This document shows, in pieces, positions 43,592 through 52,885 of a DNA stretch of 64,000 bases (position 1 is the first letter of the stretch; every line of letters begins with the position of its first letter). The notes beneath the pieces were generated by a model. That model saw only the letters and a program-made list of their open reading frames with translations. It searched no databases and had not been told where the DNA came from. The position numbers and the translations under genes are program-made. Origin of the DNA: a bacterium (GTDB lineage: Bacteria; UBP6; UBA1177); the NCBI GenBank assembly GCA_017645765.1, contig JAGCNV010000040.1, positions 35,294 through 99,293 on the forward strand. Direction: 5' to 3'.

Positions 43592-44029
43592 ATGCTACTT
43601 GGCGAACTTAGAAAAATGATGATGAAGGCAAAACTTGAGAAAGATACGGTCAAAGGAAATCTCCTTTCGACTTTAGTTGCAGAGGCTGTCATGGTCGGCA
43701 AAAACGACGGAAACCGCGAAACAACCGATGCCGAAACGATCGCGATGATCAAGAAATTCCTCAAAAACGTGAACGAAACTCTTACTCTGATGGAAGAAGT
43801 CGGCAAGGATAAAACCGCGACTCTGCGTGAGAAGGAGATTCTGGAATCGCTTCTTCCCAAACAGCTTGACGAAGCAGAACTTGCAAAAATCATTGAAGAA
43901 ATCGTTGCAACGCTTCCCGACAAGTCTCCGCGCCAGATGGGAGCAGTCATGGCTGAACTCAAGAAAAAATACGACGGACAGTTCGACGGAAAAACTGCAA
44001 GCGGACTCGTTAAAAAAGCACTTTCATAA
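43592..44029 (+). CDS. GatB/YqeY-family protein
   Basis: 145 residues from the ATG at 43592, preceded by GAGGTG. The sequence matches the YqeY family throughout: ARNxLLxxL-like LLSTLVAEAVM, LREKEILESLLPKQLDE and the tail GxMGAVMAELKKKYDGQFDGKTASGLVKKAL with small changes. The family resembles the tail domain of GatB, which assists tRNA-dependent amidation, but its own function is not settled. The fusion gene starts 16 bp downstream on the same transcript. Confidence 0.9.
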   Translation: MLLGELRKMMMKAKLEKDTVKGNLLSTLVAEAVMVGKNDGNRETTDAETIAMIKKFLKNVNETLTLMEEVGKDKTATLREKEILESLLPKQLDEAELAKIIEEIVATLPDKSPRQMGAVMAELKKKYDGQFDGKTASGLVKKALS

Positions 44030-44045
44030 CTTTTCGGATAAAAAC

Positions 44046-47000
44046 ATGCAGACGAATCATTTTCACATAAAACGCGCTTCCAGAGAGCGTTTCGGACTTT
44101 CAAAAGAACTTTTTTCGATTTCGGGGAATGTTGTTTTTGCAGATTTTGCAGCTGCGAAAAATTTCGCATACAAACTCAATTCAAAGTATGCCGCTGAAAA
44201 AAGCGGAAAGCACATAACTCCGGGAAATCTTTTCGCAATGGGGCTTATCGACGAGATCAGCCACTTCGTTTTTCACATTTACAGAACCGAGATTTTTCCT
44301 CAGTTTTCGGAAAAACTTTTTGAATCTGCCGAGCGTGAGATCGGAGAGGATGCTTTCAAAAAACTCCTTCTTGATTTTGTCAGGGAGTTCCCGACAAGCG
44401 TAGTCGCATCTGGCGGAATGTCTGAGGCTGAGTTTTTAGCTGCTTCGACAGACGGCATTCCCAATAAACTTGCGGAACTTGAAGAAGTTATTCTGCTTAA
44501 AATTGCGAACGAAAATCCTGCTTTTTCCGAATTTGACGAGCTTTTCGGAGACTCGAAACTTGCTGAAAATCCGGCTTACGGCAGATTTTTCGATATCGCT
44601 GAGAGATTTTTTGCAGGAAATCCCAAAATCGATTTCAGCGGCGAAAAAATTTCTGTTCTCGACCTTCTGCGCGCTCCGTTCAAGGCTTCACCGGACTCTT
44701 TGGCGGGTCAGCTTGAATTTATCCGCAAAAACTGGGGAGTTAAGATCTCGGCGCGTTTTTCAAAAATGCTTCTTCTTTCGGCTGACATCATAAAAGAGGA
44801 GACAAAACCTGTCTTCGGGACGGGCGGAGGCGGCGATTTTCCGGCACTTACAAAAGATGCGCTTTCAGGCTGGGGCGAAGGCGACCCGGAGAACGAGAAT
44901 TTCTCGAAAGATTCGCTCTGGATGCCGCGAGTCGTAATGATTGCAAAGAACATTTTTGTATGGCTCGACCAGCTTTCGAAGCAGTATTCAGCCGACATCC
45001 ACACTCTCGACAGGATTCCCGACGAAGAGCTTGAAACCCTGTCCAGACGCGGCTTTACGGCACTCTGGCTGATCGGTTTGTGGGAGCGCAGCAAAGCATC
45101 GAAAAGGATCAAGCAGATAATGGGAAATCCCGAGGCTGCGGCAAGCGCGTATTCGCTTTACGACTACGAAATAGCGGCTGAACTCGGCGGCGAAGCAGCG
45201 ATGCAGAACCTCCGTGAAAGGGCGTGGAGACACGGGATCAGGCTTGCGAGCGACATGGTCCCCAACCACACGGCGATCGATTCGAAGTGGATCTCGGAGC
45301 ATCCCGAATGGTTCATTTCGGCAGATGTTCCGCCCTTCCCCGCCTACTCTTACAACGGCGAAAACCTTTCAAGTGACCCGAATATCGGAATTTATATTGA
45401 AGACCACTACTATTCGAAAAGCGATGCGGCTGTAACTTTCAAACGGGTCGATTTCAGGACAGGAAAAACCGACTACATCTACCACGGAAACGACGGGACC
45501 TGCATGCCGTGGAACGATACGGCGCAGCTCAACTACATGCGAGAAGATGTCAGAGAGCAGGTGATTCAGACGATCATAAAAATCGCGAAAAACTTCCCTG
45601 TAATCAGGTTTGACGCGGCGATGACGCTTGCAAAAAGGCACTACCACAGGCTCTGGTTCCCCGAACCGGGAAGCGGCGGAGACATTGCTTCACGCGCAGA
45701 ACACGGTTTAACAACCGAAGAATTCAACAAACTTTTCCCGAAAGAATTCTGGCGCGAAGTTGTCGACAGAGTCGCAGTAGAGGCACCTGATACGCTGCTT
45801 TTAGCCGAGGCTTTCTGGCTTATGGAAGGCTATTTTGTCCGCACTCTGGGAATGCACCGCGTCTATAACAGCGCCTTTATGAACTTCATGAAAAACGAGG
45901 AAAACGCGAAATACAGGCAGTCTGTAAAAAGCGTTCTCGAATTCGACCCGCACATCCTCGAAAGATACGTCAACTTCCTCAACAATCCCGATGAGGAGAC
46001 GGCTGTCGCGCAGTTCGGAGACAACGACAAATATTTCGGAGTCACCCTTCTTATGATCACGATGCCGGGACTTCCGATGTTCGGACACGGCCAGATCGAA
46101 GGTTTTTCCGAAAAATACGGCATGGAATACCGCCGCGCCTACAAAAACGAGACCGTCAATCAGGCACTTGTAGAGCGGCACGAGCGTGAGATCTTCCCGC
46201 TTCTGCACCTGCGCCGCCTTTTCGCTCACGTCAACGACTTCCACTTCTACGATTTCTACAGATCCGACGGCACGGTCGACGAGAACGTTTTCGCATATTC
46301 CAACGGCTGGGGAGAAAGTAAAGTCCTTGTTTTCTACCACAACAGATTTGCGGAAACTTCAGGCTGGATCAAGCAAAGCTGTGCCTGGCTCGACAAAGGA
46401 AGCGGCGAACTCAGGCGGATCAACCTCGATTTTGCCCTCGGTCTCAGAAGGGAAAAAGGAACTTTCGTCCGATTCAAAGAACTTATTTCGGGGCGAGAAT
46501 ACACTTTAAGCACCGAAGATATTTTCGAACACGGTTTTTACATTCACCTCAAAGCTTACGAATACCGTGTTTTTACCGATTTCAAAGTAGTCAGCAGCAT
46601 AAACGAAGACAATGAGGTTGATATGGATTTTCAGCTTTACATCGACGCTTTCAACAGCGAAGTCGTTCCGGCACTCGGCTGCACTGAACCTATCGCAGTG
46701 GCACTCGCTGCGGCGACTTCCGCAAAACTTCTGGGCAGACCGGTAGAAAGAGCCGAAATCGCCCTCAGCGGCAACATCATGAAAAACGGCCTCGGAGTCG
46801 GAATTCCGGGAACAGGCATGGTCGGGCTTCCGATCGCTGCTGCGCTCGGGATCAAAGGCGGAGATCCTTCAAAAGAGCTTGAAGTGCTTAGCGGTGTTAC
46901 AAAAGAGCACATTGCCCAGGCGAAAGAGATGGTGAAAAAAGGGGAAATCGCCGTTTCGATGAAGGAAAAAGTCGATAAACTCTACATCGAAGCAATCTGT

Positions 47001-47909
47001 TTCAGCGGCAAAGAGTGTGCGAGAACAGTGATCTGCGGAAGCCACACAAACATCGTTCTCACCGAACTCAACGGAAAAATAATCTCGCAGAAATCGTGCA
47101 ACGCCTTCTCGTTCGACTGGAACGAAAACAGCCAGAAAACGCAGGAATACCACATGACAGTCGAAGGGATCTGGAATTTCATCAACAAAGTTCCGCTTGA
47201 AAAGATCCGTTACGTTCTTGAAGGTGCCGAAATGAACAAAAAGATCGCTCTCGAAGGCCTGAGCGGCGACTACGGCCTGCGTGTCGGAAAAACTCTGCGC
47301 CTCAACGTCCAGAAAGGTCTGCTTGCAGACGATCTTGCAAACTACGCGATGTCTCTTACCGCTGCGGCAAGCGATGCGAGAATGGCAGGCTGCACCCTTT
47401 CAGTCATGAGCAATTCAGGCAGCGGGAACCAGGGAATAACCGTAATGATGCCGATAGTTGCGACTGCAGAAAGGCTTGGTTCCAGCGAGGAACAACTCAT
47501 CCGCGCGCTTTATTTGGGCAATCTGATAGCGATCCACCTGAAAGAATTCATGTCGAAACTTTCAGCTCTCTGCGGCACAGTCACCGCATCAACAGGAGCC
47601 GCATGCGGGATCACATACCTCATGGGCGGGAACCTCTCGCAGATAAACTACGCGATCAAAAACATGATAGGAAACATCTCCGGCATGATCTGCGACGGCG
47701 CGAAGGCAGGCTGCGCACTGAAAGTCTCGACTACGATCAACGCCGCACTTCAGAGCGCCCTTCTTGCGATCGAAAACATCGAGATCTCCGAAACAGACGG
47801 AATAATCGAGCGCGACATCGAAAAAACGATCAAAAATCTTGCAACTGTAGCTTCTGAAGGAATGGAAAAAACCGACGAAATAATTCTTGATATTATGACG
47901 TGTAAATAA
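44046..47909 (+). CDS. In-frame fusion: GH13 alpha-amylase-family protein + CyuA-type L-cysteine desulfidase (UPF0597)
   Basis: The start at 44046 follows the yqeY stop; the frame opens further up only within yqeY. The product has 1287 residues. Residues 1 to about 840 are a GH13 protein: a helical N-terminal part, then DMVPNH (403-408), RFDAA with nucleophile D523, acid/base E588 and third acid D661 (FGDND, with the usual His lost). Residues 860-1287 are a full-length UPF0597/CyuA protein with GCTEP (C879), SGSGNQG and a late CDGAKAGCALK, the cysteines that hold a 4Fe-4S cluster for L-cysteine to pyruvate, sulfide and ammonia. There is no stop between them. M860 has a ribosome-like GAGG 7 bp upstream, so it may also start separately. 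Real fusion, lost stop, or sequence error are all possible. Substrate of the GH13 part is unknown; no signal peptide, so cytoplasmic. Confidence 0.85.
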   Translation: MQTNHFHIKRASRERFGLSKELFSISGNVVFADFAAAKNFAYKLNSKYAAEKSGKHITPGNLFAMGLIDEISHFVFHIYRTEIFPQFSEKLFESAEREIGEDAFKKLLLDFVREFPTSVVASGGMSEAEFLAASTDGIPNKLAELEEVILLKIANENPAFSEFDELFGDSKLAENPAYGRFFDIAERFFAGNPKIDFSGEKISVLDLLRAPFKASPDSLAGQLEFIRKNWGVKISARFSKMLLLSADIIKEETKPVFGTGGGGDFPALTKDALSGWGEGDPENENFSKDSLWMPRVVMIAKNIFVWLDQLSKQYSADIHTLDRIPDEELETLSRRGFTALWLIGLWERSKASKRIKQIMGNPEAAASAYSLYDYEIAAELGGEAAMQNLRERAWRHGIRLASDMVPNHTAIDSKWISEHPEWFISADVPPFPAYSYNGENLSSDPNIGIYIEDHYYSKSDAAVTFKRVDFRTGKTDYIYHGNDGTCMPWNDTAQLNYMREDVREQVIQTIIKIAKNFPVIRFDAAMTLAKRHYHRLWFPEPGSGGDIASRAEHGLTTEEFNKLFPKEFWREVVDRVAVEAPDTLLLAEAFWLMEGYFVRTLGMHRVYNSAFMNFMKNEENAKYRQSVKSVLEFDPHILERYVNFLNNPDEETAVAQFGDNDKYFGVTLLMITMPGLPMFGHGQIEGFSEKYGMEYRRAYKNETVNQALVERHEREIFPLLHLRRLFAHVNDFHFYDFYRSDGTVDENVFAYSNGWGESKVLVFYHNRFAETSGWIKQSCAWLDKGSGELRRINLDFALGLRREKGTFVRFKELISGREYTLSTEDIFEHGFYIHLKAYEYRVFTDFKVVSSINEDNEVDMDFQLYIDAFNSEVVPALGCTEPIAVALAAATSAKLLGRPVERAEIALSGNIMKNGLGVGIPGTGMVGLPIAAALGIKGGDPSKELEVLSGVTKEHIAQAKEMVKKGEIAVSMKEKVDKLYIEAICFSGKECARTVICGSHTNIVLTELNGKIISQKSCNAFSFDWNENSQKTQEYHMTVEGIWNFINKVPLEKIRYVLEGAEMNKKIALEGLSGDYGLRVGKTLRLNVQKGLLADDLANYAMSLTAAASDARMAGCTLSVMSNSGSGNQGITVMMPIVATAERLGSSEEQLIRALYLGNLIAIHLKEFMSKLSALCGTVTASTGAACGITYLMGGNLSQINYAIKNMIGNISGMICDGAKAGCALKVSTTINAALQSALLAIENIEISETDGIIERDIEKTIKNLATVASEGMEKTDEIILDIMTCK

Positions 47910-47914
47910 ATCGA

Positions 47915-49696
47915 TTATTTATCGAGAGTTTTAGCTATTTCTACGAGCTCAAGGAATTCGCCACGGAAACCGAACGTATCTTTGCCGATATTCGCCTTTG
48001 CACGTTTCAGAACCGAGTCATAGCTTGAATCAGCCTTGAATTTCGAATCTCTGAGCAGCATTCCGAACTCTGCTACTGACGAAGCGAAGCCCATATTCTG
48101 GCTCATTTCGGCAAGGATATTGGCAGAAGTCATTACTGTATCCATATATTTGCTGATATCCTGATCCGGCTCTTTGTAGCGCATCTTGAGAACGAGGAAA
48201 TCATCTTCGCCAAATTCACTCTCCGGCTCTGCCGCAGGTTCTCCTTCACCTTCTTCCGGTGCGGGCTCTGCCGGGTCATCGCCTTCTTCAGGATCTGTCT
48301 CAGGAGTTTCGGGTGTTTCAGGAGTTTCAGCCGGCCCGCTTTTTTTGGTAAGGAAAACTTCATAGAACGCAGTAACTCTGTGACCTGCACCAATCTCACC
48401 CGCATCTTTGGTGTCATCGTTGAAGTCTTCATTCGCCATAACGCGGTTTTCGTAGCCTATAAGACGGTATTTCGCGATTTTCTCAGGATTGAAAACAACC
48501 TGAAGTTTGACGTCTTTCGCGATAGTAAACATCGTTCCCATAAGATCATACGTGAAGATCTTGTCAGATTCTCTTTCGTTATCGACATAGAAGTAGTTTC
48601 CGTTTCCGGCATTGGAGAGCTGTTCCATCCTGTCGTCCTGATAGTTGCCCATTCCGAAGCCGAGAATCGTGAGATAAATTCCTTTGTTTCTTTCGGTTTC
48701 GATGTATGAAACAAGCTCGCTGGTATCATAAATTCCGACATTGAAATCACCGTCGGTAGCAAGGATTATCCTGTTATTTGCATCTTTGCTGTAATTCTTT
48801 TCAGCAAGTTCATAAGCTGTCTTGATTCCGGCTGCACCTGCAGTGGAACCTCCGGCTTCGAGTTCGTCCAGAGCCGAAATAATCTCATCCTTTTTATCGC
48901 CGCTTACGGAATCAAGGAGAACACCTGCACTTCCGGCGTAGGTCACGATCGAAACCTTGTCGTCCTTGTCCAGTTTTTCTACAAGTTTTTTGAACGATTT
49001 TTTAAGAAGACCCAGTCTGTCTTCACCGAACATCGAACCTGAAACATCAATGAGAAAAACTAAATTGTGAGCCGGAACTTTGTCTGGATCAAGCGCTTTT
49101 CCCTGAAGTCCGAACATAACAAGTTTAGTGTCACTCCTCCACGGAGAATCGGCCATTTCCATCGTTACCGAGAAAGGTTTTCCTTCTTCGGGCTGCGGAT
49201 AGTCGTAGTCGAAATAGTTGATCATCTCTTCGATTCTGACTCTGTCTTTAGGCGGCATATAGTTCGATTTCATGAGGTAATTACGGATCAGAGTGTAACT
49301 TGCCGTATCGACATCTATCGAAAAAGTGGAAGTGTTTTCAGTTGCGGTTTCAACCCAGCCGTTCTCAATAAGTTCTCCCGGATTGGGTTCTTCAGCCGGT
49401 TCAGTCGGCATATCGTCTCCTGACATCTCACTGTCACTGCTTTCCCAGTCTTCATAACCGGGTTCTGCCGGATCGGCACCCGGTTCATAAGATGATCCGG
49501 TATCCGTCGAATCTTCCGGATAAGGAGCATTTGAATCTCCAGTGTCATAATTGTCGTTGTAACCGCCGTTGTCACCGGACTCGTAATAGCCGTCATCACC
49601 GATGGCGCCGTCAGCATTTTTGGAAGCACCGCCGTCACAAGCAGCCACAAAAAGGAGCAAAATCACAAAAAGCATTGAAATCACCGACTTTTTCAT
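47915..49696 (-). CDS. von Willebrand factor A domain lipoprotein (YfbK type)
   Basis: 593 residues with lipoprotein signal (LFVAAC, lipid on C20). A long acidic, Gly/Asp/Ser/Tyr-rich region (21-110) probably reaches through the envelope. Residues 115-180 are the conserved N-terminal part (TSTFSIDVDTASYTL). The VWA domain follows, with complete metal site DVSGSM at 217-222, later a conserved Thr and ATDGDFN. A C-terminal DUF3520-type region is interrupted by a Pro/Glu/Thr-rich loop (PETPETPE). VWA domains bind proteins through a metal ion; the role of this family is unknown. Convergent with the fusion gene, only 5 bp between stops. Confidence 0.9.
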   Translation of the reverse strand: MKKSVISMLFVILLLFVAACDGGASKNADGAIGDDGYYESGDNGGYNDNYDTGDSNAPYPEDSTDTGSSYEPGADPAEPGYEDWESSDSEMSGDDMPTEPAEEPNPGELIENGWVETATENTSTFSIDVDTASYTLIRNYLMKSNYMPPKDRVRIEEMINYFDYDYPQPEEGKPFSVTMEMADSPWRSDTKLVMFGLQGKALDPDKVPAHNLVFLIDVSGSMFGEDRLGLLKKSFKKLVEKLDKDDKVSIVTYAGSAGVLLDSVSGDKKDEIISALDELEAGGSTAGAAGIKTAYELAEKNYSKDANNRIILATDGDFNVGIYDTSELVSYIETERNKGIYLTILGFGMGNYQDDRMEQLSNAGNGNYFYVDNERESDKIFTYDLMGTMFTIAKDVKLQVVFNPEKIAKYRLIGYENRVMANEDFNDDTKDAGEIGAGHRVTAFYEVFLTKKSGPAETPETPETPETDPEEGDDPAEPAPEEGEGEPAAEPESEFGEDDFLVLKMRYKEPDQDISKYMDTVMTSANILAEMSQNMGFASSVAEFGMLLRDSKFKADSSYDSVLKRAKANIGKDTFGFRGEFLELVEIAKTLDK

Positions 49697-49797
49697 AGAA
49701 AGACCTCAACAAAGAAAGTTAATAACAGCTATTTAGTTCCACCAAGTGCCGATTTTTCTGACTCGAAATCAAAAAAAATTTAAAAAAAAGTGATTTT

Positions 49798-50835
49798 TTA
49801 CAGATGATCGAAAATTTTTATCTTCGAATCGGTATTTTCGATCTTGCTGTCGAGCTTTTCGCGGATCTGGTCGTCCATTTTCAGAACGGAAAGAGCTTCG
49901 ACATCGTCGGGAGCGTATTTCAGAACTTTGTGATAGTAGATGTTTCTATAGATAAGATTGTTCTCCTTTGCGTATATATTGGCAATAACCTTGAATATTT
50001 TCACGCAGTTGTTTATGTCACCCATCTGCTTGTAGACAAAAGCCTGACGCTTGAGGAAGTTGACGTTTTCAGGATCTTTCGCGATAAGTTTTTTCAACAG
50101 AACCATAACGCTGTCATACTGCCCCATCTCGATTCTCGCCTCTATAAGCTCACCCAGAATGACATCGTCGTCCTTTCTCATCGAGTAGAGCATCAGCAGA
50201 CATGCTTCAAGATCTCTGACGTTGCTGATTTCCCCTTTTTGGTGGCGTTCTCTGATCGACATGAGTATTTTTTCGGCCTCGTCGTTCATATTTTCGCGAA
50301 TCAGAATGCTCGACAGGTTGAGAAGATCGCGCACCGTCGCCTTGTTCATCTCCTTGATCGTATGAAGAAGATAAATAGCAGTCATTCTGTCATTCTTTTT
50401 AATGTAATAATTGACTGCCGCGCGGTATTTATCGGCAGCATCCGAGAATTTGCCTTTTCTTATGTCAATATCGGCGCTGAATTTATTCAAAAGTCCGTTA
50501 TCGGGTGCAACATTGAGCCCCATTTTGATATAACTTGCCGCAAGATCGAGGTGTTTTGCGTCGAGTTCGCGCTGCGCCATACCGAGATAGACGTCAACCG
50601 CCTTGTCGATTTTGTTTTTGTAGCGGTAAAGTTCGGCAAGCTGGATATAATTTTCAACTTTATCGGGATTTTTTTCGATCTCGGAAAGAAGTTTGGAAGC
50701 TTTAGCGTCGCCCACTAAATCGGAAATATCGGTATTAGCCAACTGACCGATATCTTTCAGTGTTTCCGCAGAAAAAATATCTCCGACATCTTTTTTTAAG
50801 AAACCAACTATTTTATCGAGAAATTTCGACGCCAT
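49798..50835 (-). CDS. Cytoplasmic TPR protein
   Basis: 345 residues without signal peptide or membrane helix. Six or more TPR-like helix pairs span about 55-320 (for instance YIQLAELYRYKNKIDKAVDVY, AFVYKQMGDINNCVKIF). The first 50 residues (FLDKIVGFLKKDVGDIFSAETL) are amphipathic and may touch a membrane or partner. Tail is charged. Proteins of this type are common in Myxococcota; partner and role cannot be told. Confidence 0.75.
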   Translation of the reverse strand: MASKFLDKIVGFLKKDVGDIFSAETLKDIGQLANTDISDLVGDAKASKLLSEIEKNPDKVENYIQLAELYRYKNKIDKAVDVYLGMAQRELDAKHLDLAASYIKMGLNVAPDNGLLNKFSADIDIRKGKFSDAADKYRAAVNYYIKKNDRMTAIYLLHTIKEMNKATVRDLLNLSSILIRENMNDEAEKILMSIRERHQKGEISNVRDLEACLLMLYSMRKDDDVILGELIEARIEMGQYDSVMVLLKKLIAKDPENVNFLKRQAFVYKQMGDINNCVKIFKVIANIYAKENNLIYRNIYYHKVLKYAPDDVEALSVLKMDDQIREKLDSKIENTDSKIKIFDHL

Positions 50836-50928
50836 AGAACCTCAACCAAACCAAAAACAAGAAATAATATTCACTTTGAAAAAGTTGTCAAAAAAGTGGG
50901 GCACCTTCTGGCGTTTTTTTCAACACCG

Positions 50929-50958
50929 CCACGCCGTTTCGCCGTAACGATGTAATCA
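50929..50958. repeat. GTAACGA-type intergenic repeat
   Basis: The string CCACGCCGTTTCGCCGTAAC followed by GATGTAATCAC matches, unit by unit, the reverse of 58779-58827 (GTGACGCCGTAACGACGTAA and so on) and the forward copy at 1135-1167. It runs 3 bp into the end of the lipoprotein gene. Confidence 0.45.
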
Positions 50959-51720
50959 CAATTCGTCAAAGATATCCGGTTCATCCGATTTTGGTGCCTC
51001 AAAAAGCGATTCCGGAAGTTCTGCTGAAGCATCCAAGTATTTGTTTTCAAAGATGAAAGCAGGCTTTCCACGGCTCACTCCGATCCACCGTTGAGCCTTT
51101 TTCACAGTTTTCCGGCTTTGTTTTTTACTTTTTCCGCGGCGTCCTTTTCCGGCTGGAATTCCTGTTTTCTTTTCGGAAACTATGTAAAGATCGCCGCTTG
51201 CTATTTCGGCAACTTTACCTTGGGAAATCTTATAGTAGATCCCGTTTTTTCTGCACAGTTTATCACCGCTTCCGATATCTGCGCACTCGCCGTCAAAGCG
51301 GAATCTGCCTCCAAGCATCACTGAAAAAAGGTCGCCGTCGACAGAGGCATTGAAAAGCTGTTTCGAAATTTCATTCCACGGACCGCTGTCCCAGATCCCT
51401 TCATGGAAAATATTCGCCGTGTCGCCGTTTATTATTACGGTTGCAACTGAAATATTGAAAGGACCTGTGATTATCATCCGCCATTTTTCTGGTTCCGACG
51501 AAAGAATCTGGTAGTCACCGGTGAATTTTCCTTTGAACTGCTCGACATCGATCCACATCGTGACGGCACCTTCGGCGGAAAACGCCTGATTCTGAGTATT
51601 GAGCTCGAATTTTTCAGACTCCCACGAATAATTTCCTTTCTCGTCCACCGTTTTTTGCGGCAGAGTCGAACAGGAAATCAAAAGAAAAAGCGCGAAAAAG
51701 GATAAAAATAATTTTTTCAT
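50956..51720 (-). CDS. Lipoprotein of unknown function
   Basis: 254 residues from the ATG at 51720, with lipoprotein signal (LISCS). The mature part is rich in beta strands with a GDYQILSSEPEKWRMIITGPF segment, recalling LolA/LolB or DUF4292-like folds that bind lipid or outer-membrane parts, but no motif settles it. A Lys/Arg-rich stretch (about 190-215) and an acidic end (ESLFEAPKSDEPDIFDEL) follow. It lies 12 bp after the ridA gene on the same strand. Confidence 0.7.
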   Translation of the reverse strand: MKKLFLSFFALFLLISCSTLPQKTVDEKGNYSWESEKFELNTQNQAFSAEGAVTMWIDVEQFKGKFTGDYQILSSEPEKWRMIITGPFNISVATVIINGDTANIFHEGIWDSGPWNEISKQLFNASVDGDLFSVMLGGRFRFDGECADIGSGDKLCRKNGIYYKISQGKVAEIASGDLYIVSEKKTGIPAGKGRRGKSKKQSRKTVKKAQRWIGVSRGKPAFIFENKYLDASAELPESLFEAPKSDEPDIFDEL

Positions 51721-51732
51721 GCACAAATCACG

Positions 51733-52110
51733 CTATTTAACTGCAATACACTCAATTTCGACCATCGCGCCGAGCGGCAGTTTAACGACCTGGAAAGCGG
51801 CTCTTGCAGGACATTCGGAAGTGAAAAATTTCGCATAAACTTCATTCATATCCTTGAAATTGTTCATATCGCTGAGAAGAACCGTGGTTTTTACGACATT
51901 TTCATAGCCGCAGCCCGCAGCTTTGAGAATTTCACCGATATTTTTAAGCGACTGCTCGGTCTGCTCTTTGATGCCGCCTTCGACAAATTTTCCGGTTTTT
52001 ACATCAACCGGAAGCTGACCCGAAACATAGACCGTGCCGTTTGCATCAACTGCCTGACTGTAAGGACCGATTGCAGCCGGAGCGTTCGGCGAACTGATGA
52101 TTTTTTTCAT
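51733..52110 (-). CDS. ridA: Enamine/imine deaminase RidA
   Basis: 125 residues from the ATG at 52110 (ribosome site GGGGAGG). RidA hydrolyses reactive 2-aminoacrylate-type enamines made by PLP enzymes such as serine and threonine dehydratase. Conserved parts are AIGPYSQA (13-20), VYVSGQLP (27-34), the arginine R103 in PARAAFQV that binds the carboxylate, and E118/E120 near the end. The substrate would also be a by-product of cysteine or serine breakdown, so the nearby CyuA-like domain is a possible source; that is inference. Confidence 0.95.
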   Translation of the reverse strand: MKKIISSPNAPAAIGPYSQAVDANGTVYVSGQLPVDVKTGKFVEGGIKEQTEQSLKNIGEILKAAGCGYENVVKTTVLLSDMNNFKDMNEVYAKFFTSECPARAAFQVVKLPLGAMVEIECIAVK

Positions 52111-52191
52111 TTTTTCCTCCCCAAAAAACAATTATAAACACAAAAAAAACGCTGAATTATAGCGGTGTAAAAAATTTTTTCTATTTTTCTC

Positions 52192-52219
52192 TTGACAAAT
52201 GACCCGCCGGTACTAAAAA
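52192..52219 (+). promoter_or_regulatory. Promoter of the TetR-RND operon
   Basis: TTGACA (52192-52197), 16-bp spacer and TAAAAA (52214-52219). The -10 box overlaps the first palindrome of the putative operator by two bases. Confidence 0.5.
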
Positions 52220-52250
52220 CCAGAACTGGTTAGTTCCATTTTGCGGAACT
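52218..52250. promoter_or_regulatory. Double palindromic operator for the TetR-family repressor
   Basis: Two adjacent palindromes: AACCAG-AA-CTGGTT (52218-52231) and AGTTCC-ATTTTGC-GGAACT (52232-52250). Both have perfect 6-bp arms. They lie between the promoter and the regulator gene, where TetR repressors usually bind. Autoregulation of the operon is inferred. Confidence 0.6.
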
Positions 52251-52277
52251 TGCTCGTACTGAAATATGAGGTTTACG

Positions 52278-52868
52278 ATGTTTTTCAAGATGACAAAAAA
52301 CCAGTTGGAGCGCAAACTCAAAATTTTGAAGGCAGCTGCCGTAAGTTTCGCGACTTTCGGTTTTCACATTTCCGATATCGACAAAATCGCGAAGAACGCA
52401 GGTGTCGGCAAAGGAACGCTTTACCGTTATTTTCAAAATAAAGAGGATCTCTTCTTCGAGTCTGTGAAATACTGCATGGACGAGATGTACGAGGAAATCG
52501 GAAAAAAGCTGGAAAATGTCGGTTATGCAGATTTCGTCGGCGTTCTTTTTGACGCTCACATGGATTACTACCGTGAGCACAAGGACACTTATATGCTTGT
52601 TGCCAACGCCATTATTCAGATGCCTGAAACCTCGGTCGATTTCTTCCACGAGCTGCACAAGGAAAAGATGAAAATCATACTCGGCAAACTTGAAAACGGT
52701 GTCAAGGAAGGCGTTGTGAAGGATGTCGATCTCGAAATTCTCGTAAAAATGCTGAACGTCCTTTCGCAGCTTTTCTGCCTGACAAAGGATATCGCACCCG
52801 AAACCGACGACTACGAGCGGGTAAAAAAGACTTTTGTGAATGTTTTTAATTATGGACTTTTAAAATAA
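52278..52868 (+). CDS. TetR-family transcriptional regulator
   Basis: 196 residues from the ATG at 52278 (AGG site 8 bp before); an ATG 12 bp earlier is also in frame. The N-terminal HTH (about 22-50) has the family pattern DIDKIAKNAGVGKGTLYRYFQNKEDL with small variations. The C-terminal ligand domain is not like any I know. It is the first gene of the efflux operon (17 bp to the adaptor gene) and very likely represses it, released by a pump substrate. Confidence 0.92.
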   Translation: MFFKMTKNQLERKLKILKAAAVSFATFGFHISDIDKIAKNAGVGKGTLYRYFQNKEDLFFESVKYCMDEMYEEIGKKLENVGYADFVGVLFDAHMDYYREHKDTYMLVANAIIQMPETSVDFFHELHKEKMKIILGKLENGVKEGVVKDVDLEILVKMLNVLSQLFCLTKDIAPETDDYERVKKTFVNVFNYGLLK

Positions 52869-52885
52869 TTGTTTGTGAGGTTGTT

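Noticed and set aside
43827..44045. N-terminal extension of the GH13-CyuA fusion
   Set aside because: It is an off-frame reading of yqeY, basic and without similarity; the ATG at 44046 follows the yqeY stop.
47900..47930. Bidirectional terminator between the fusion gene and the VWA gene
   Set aside because: Only 5 bp separate the stops and the A/T-rich partial palindrome around ATCGAT has no stable stem.
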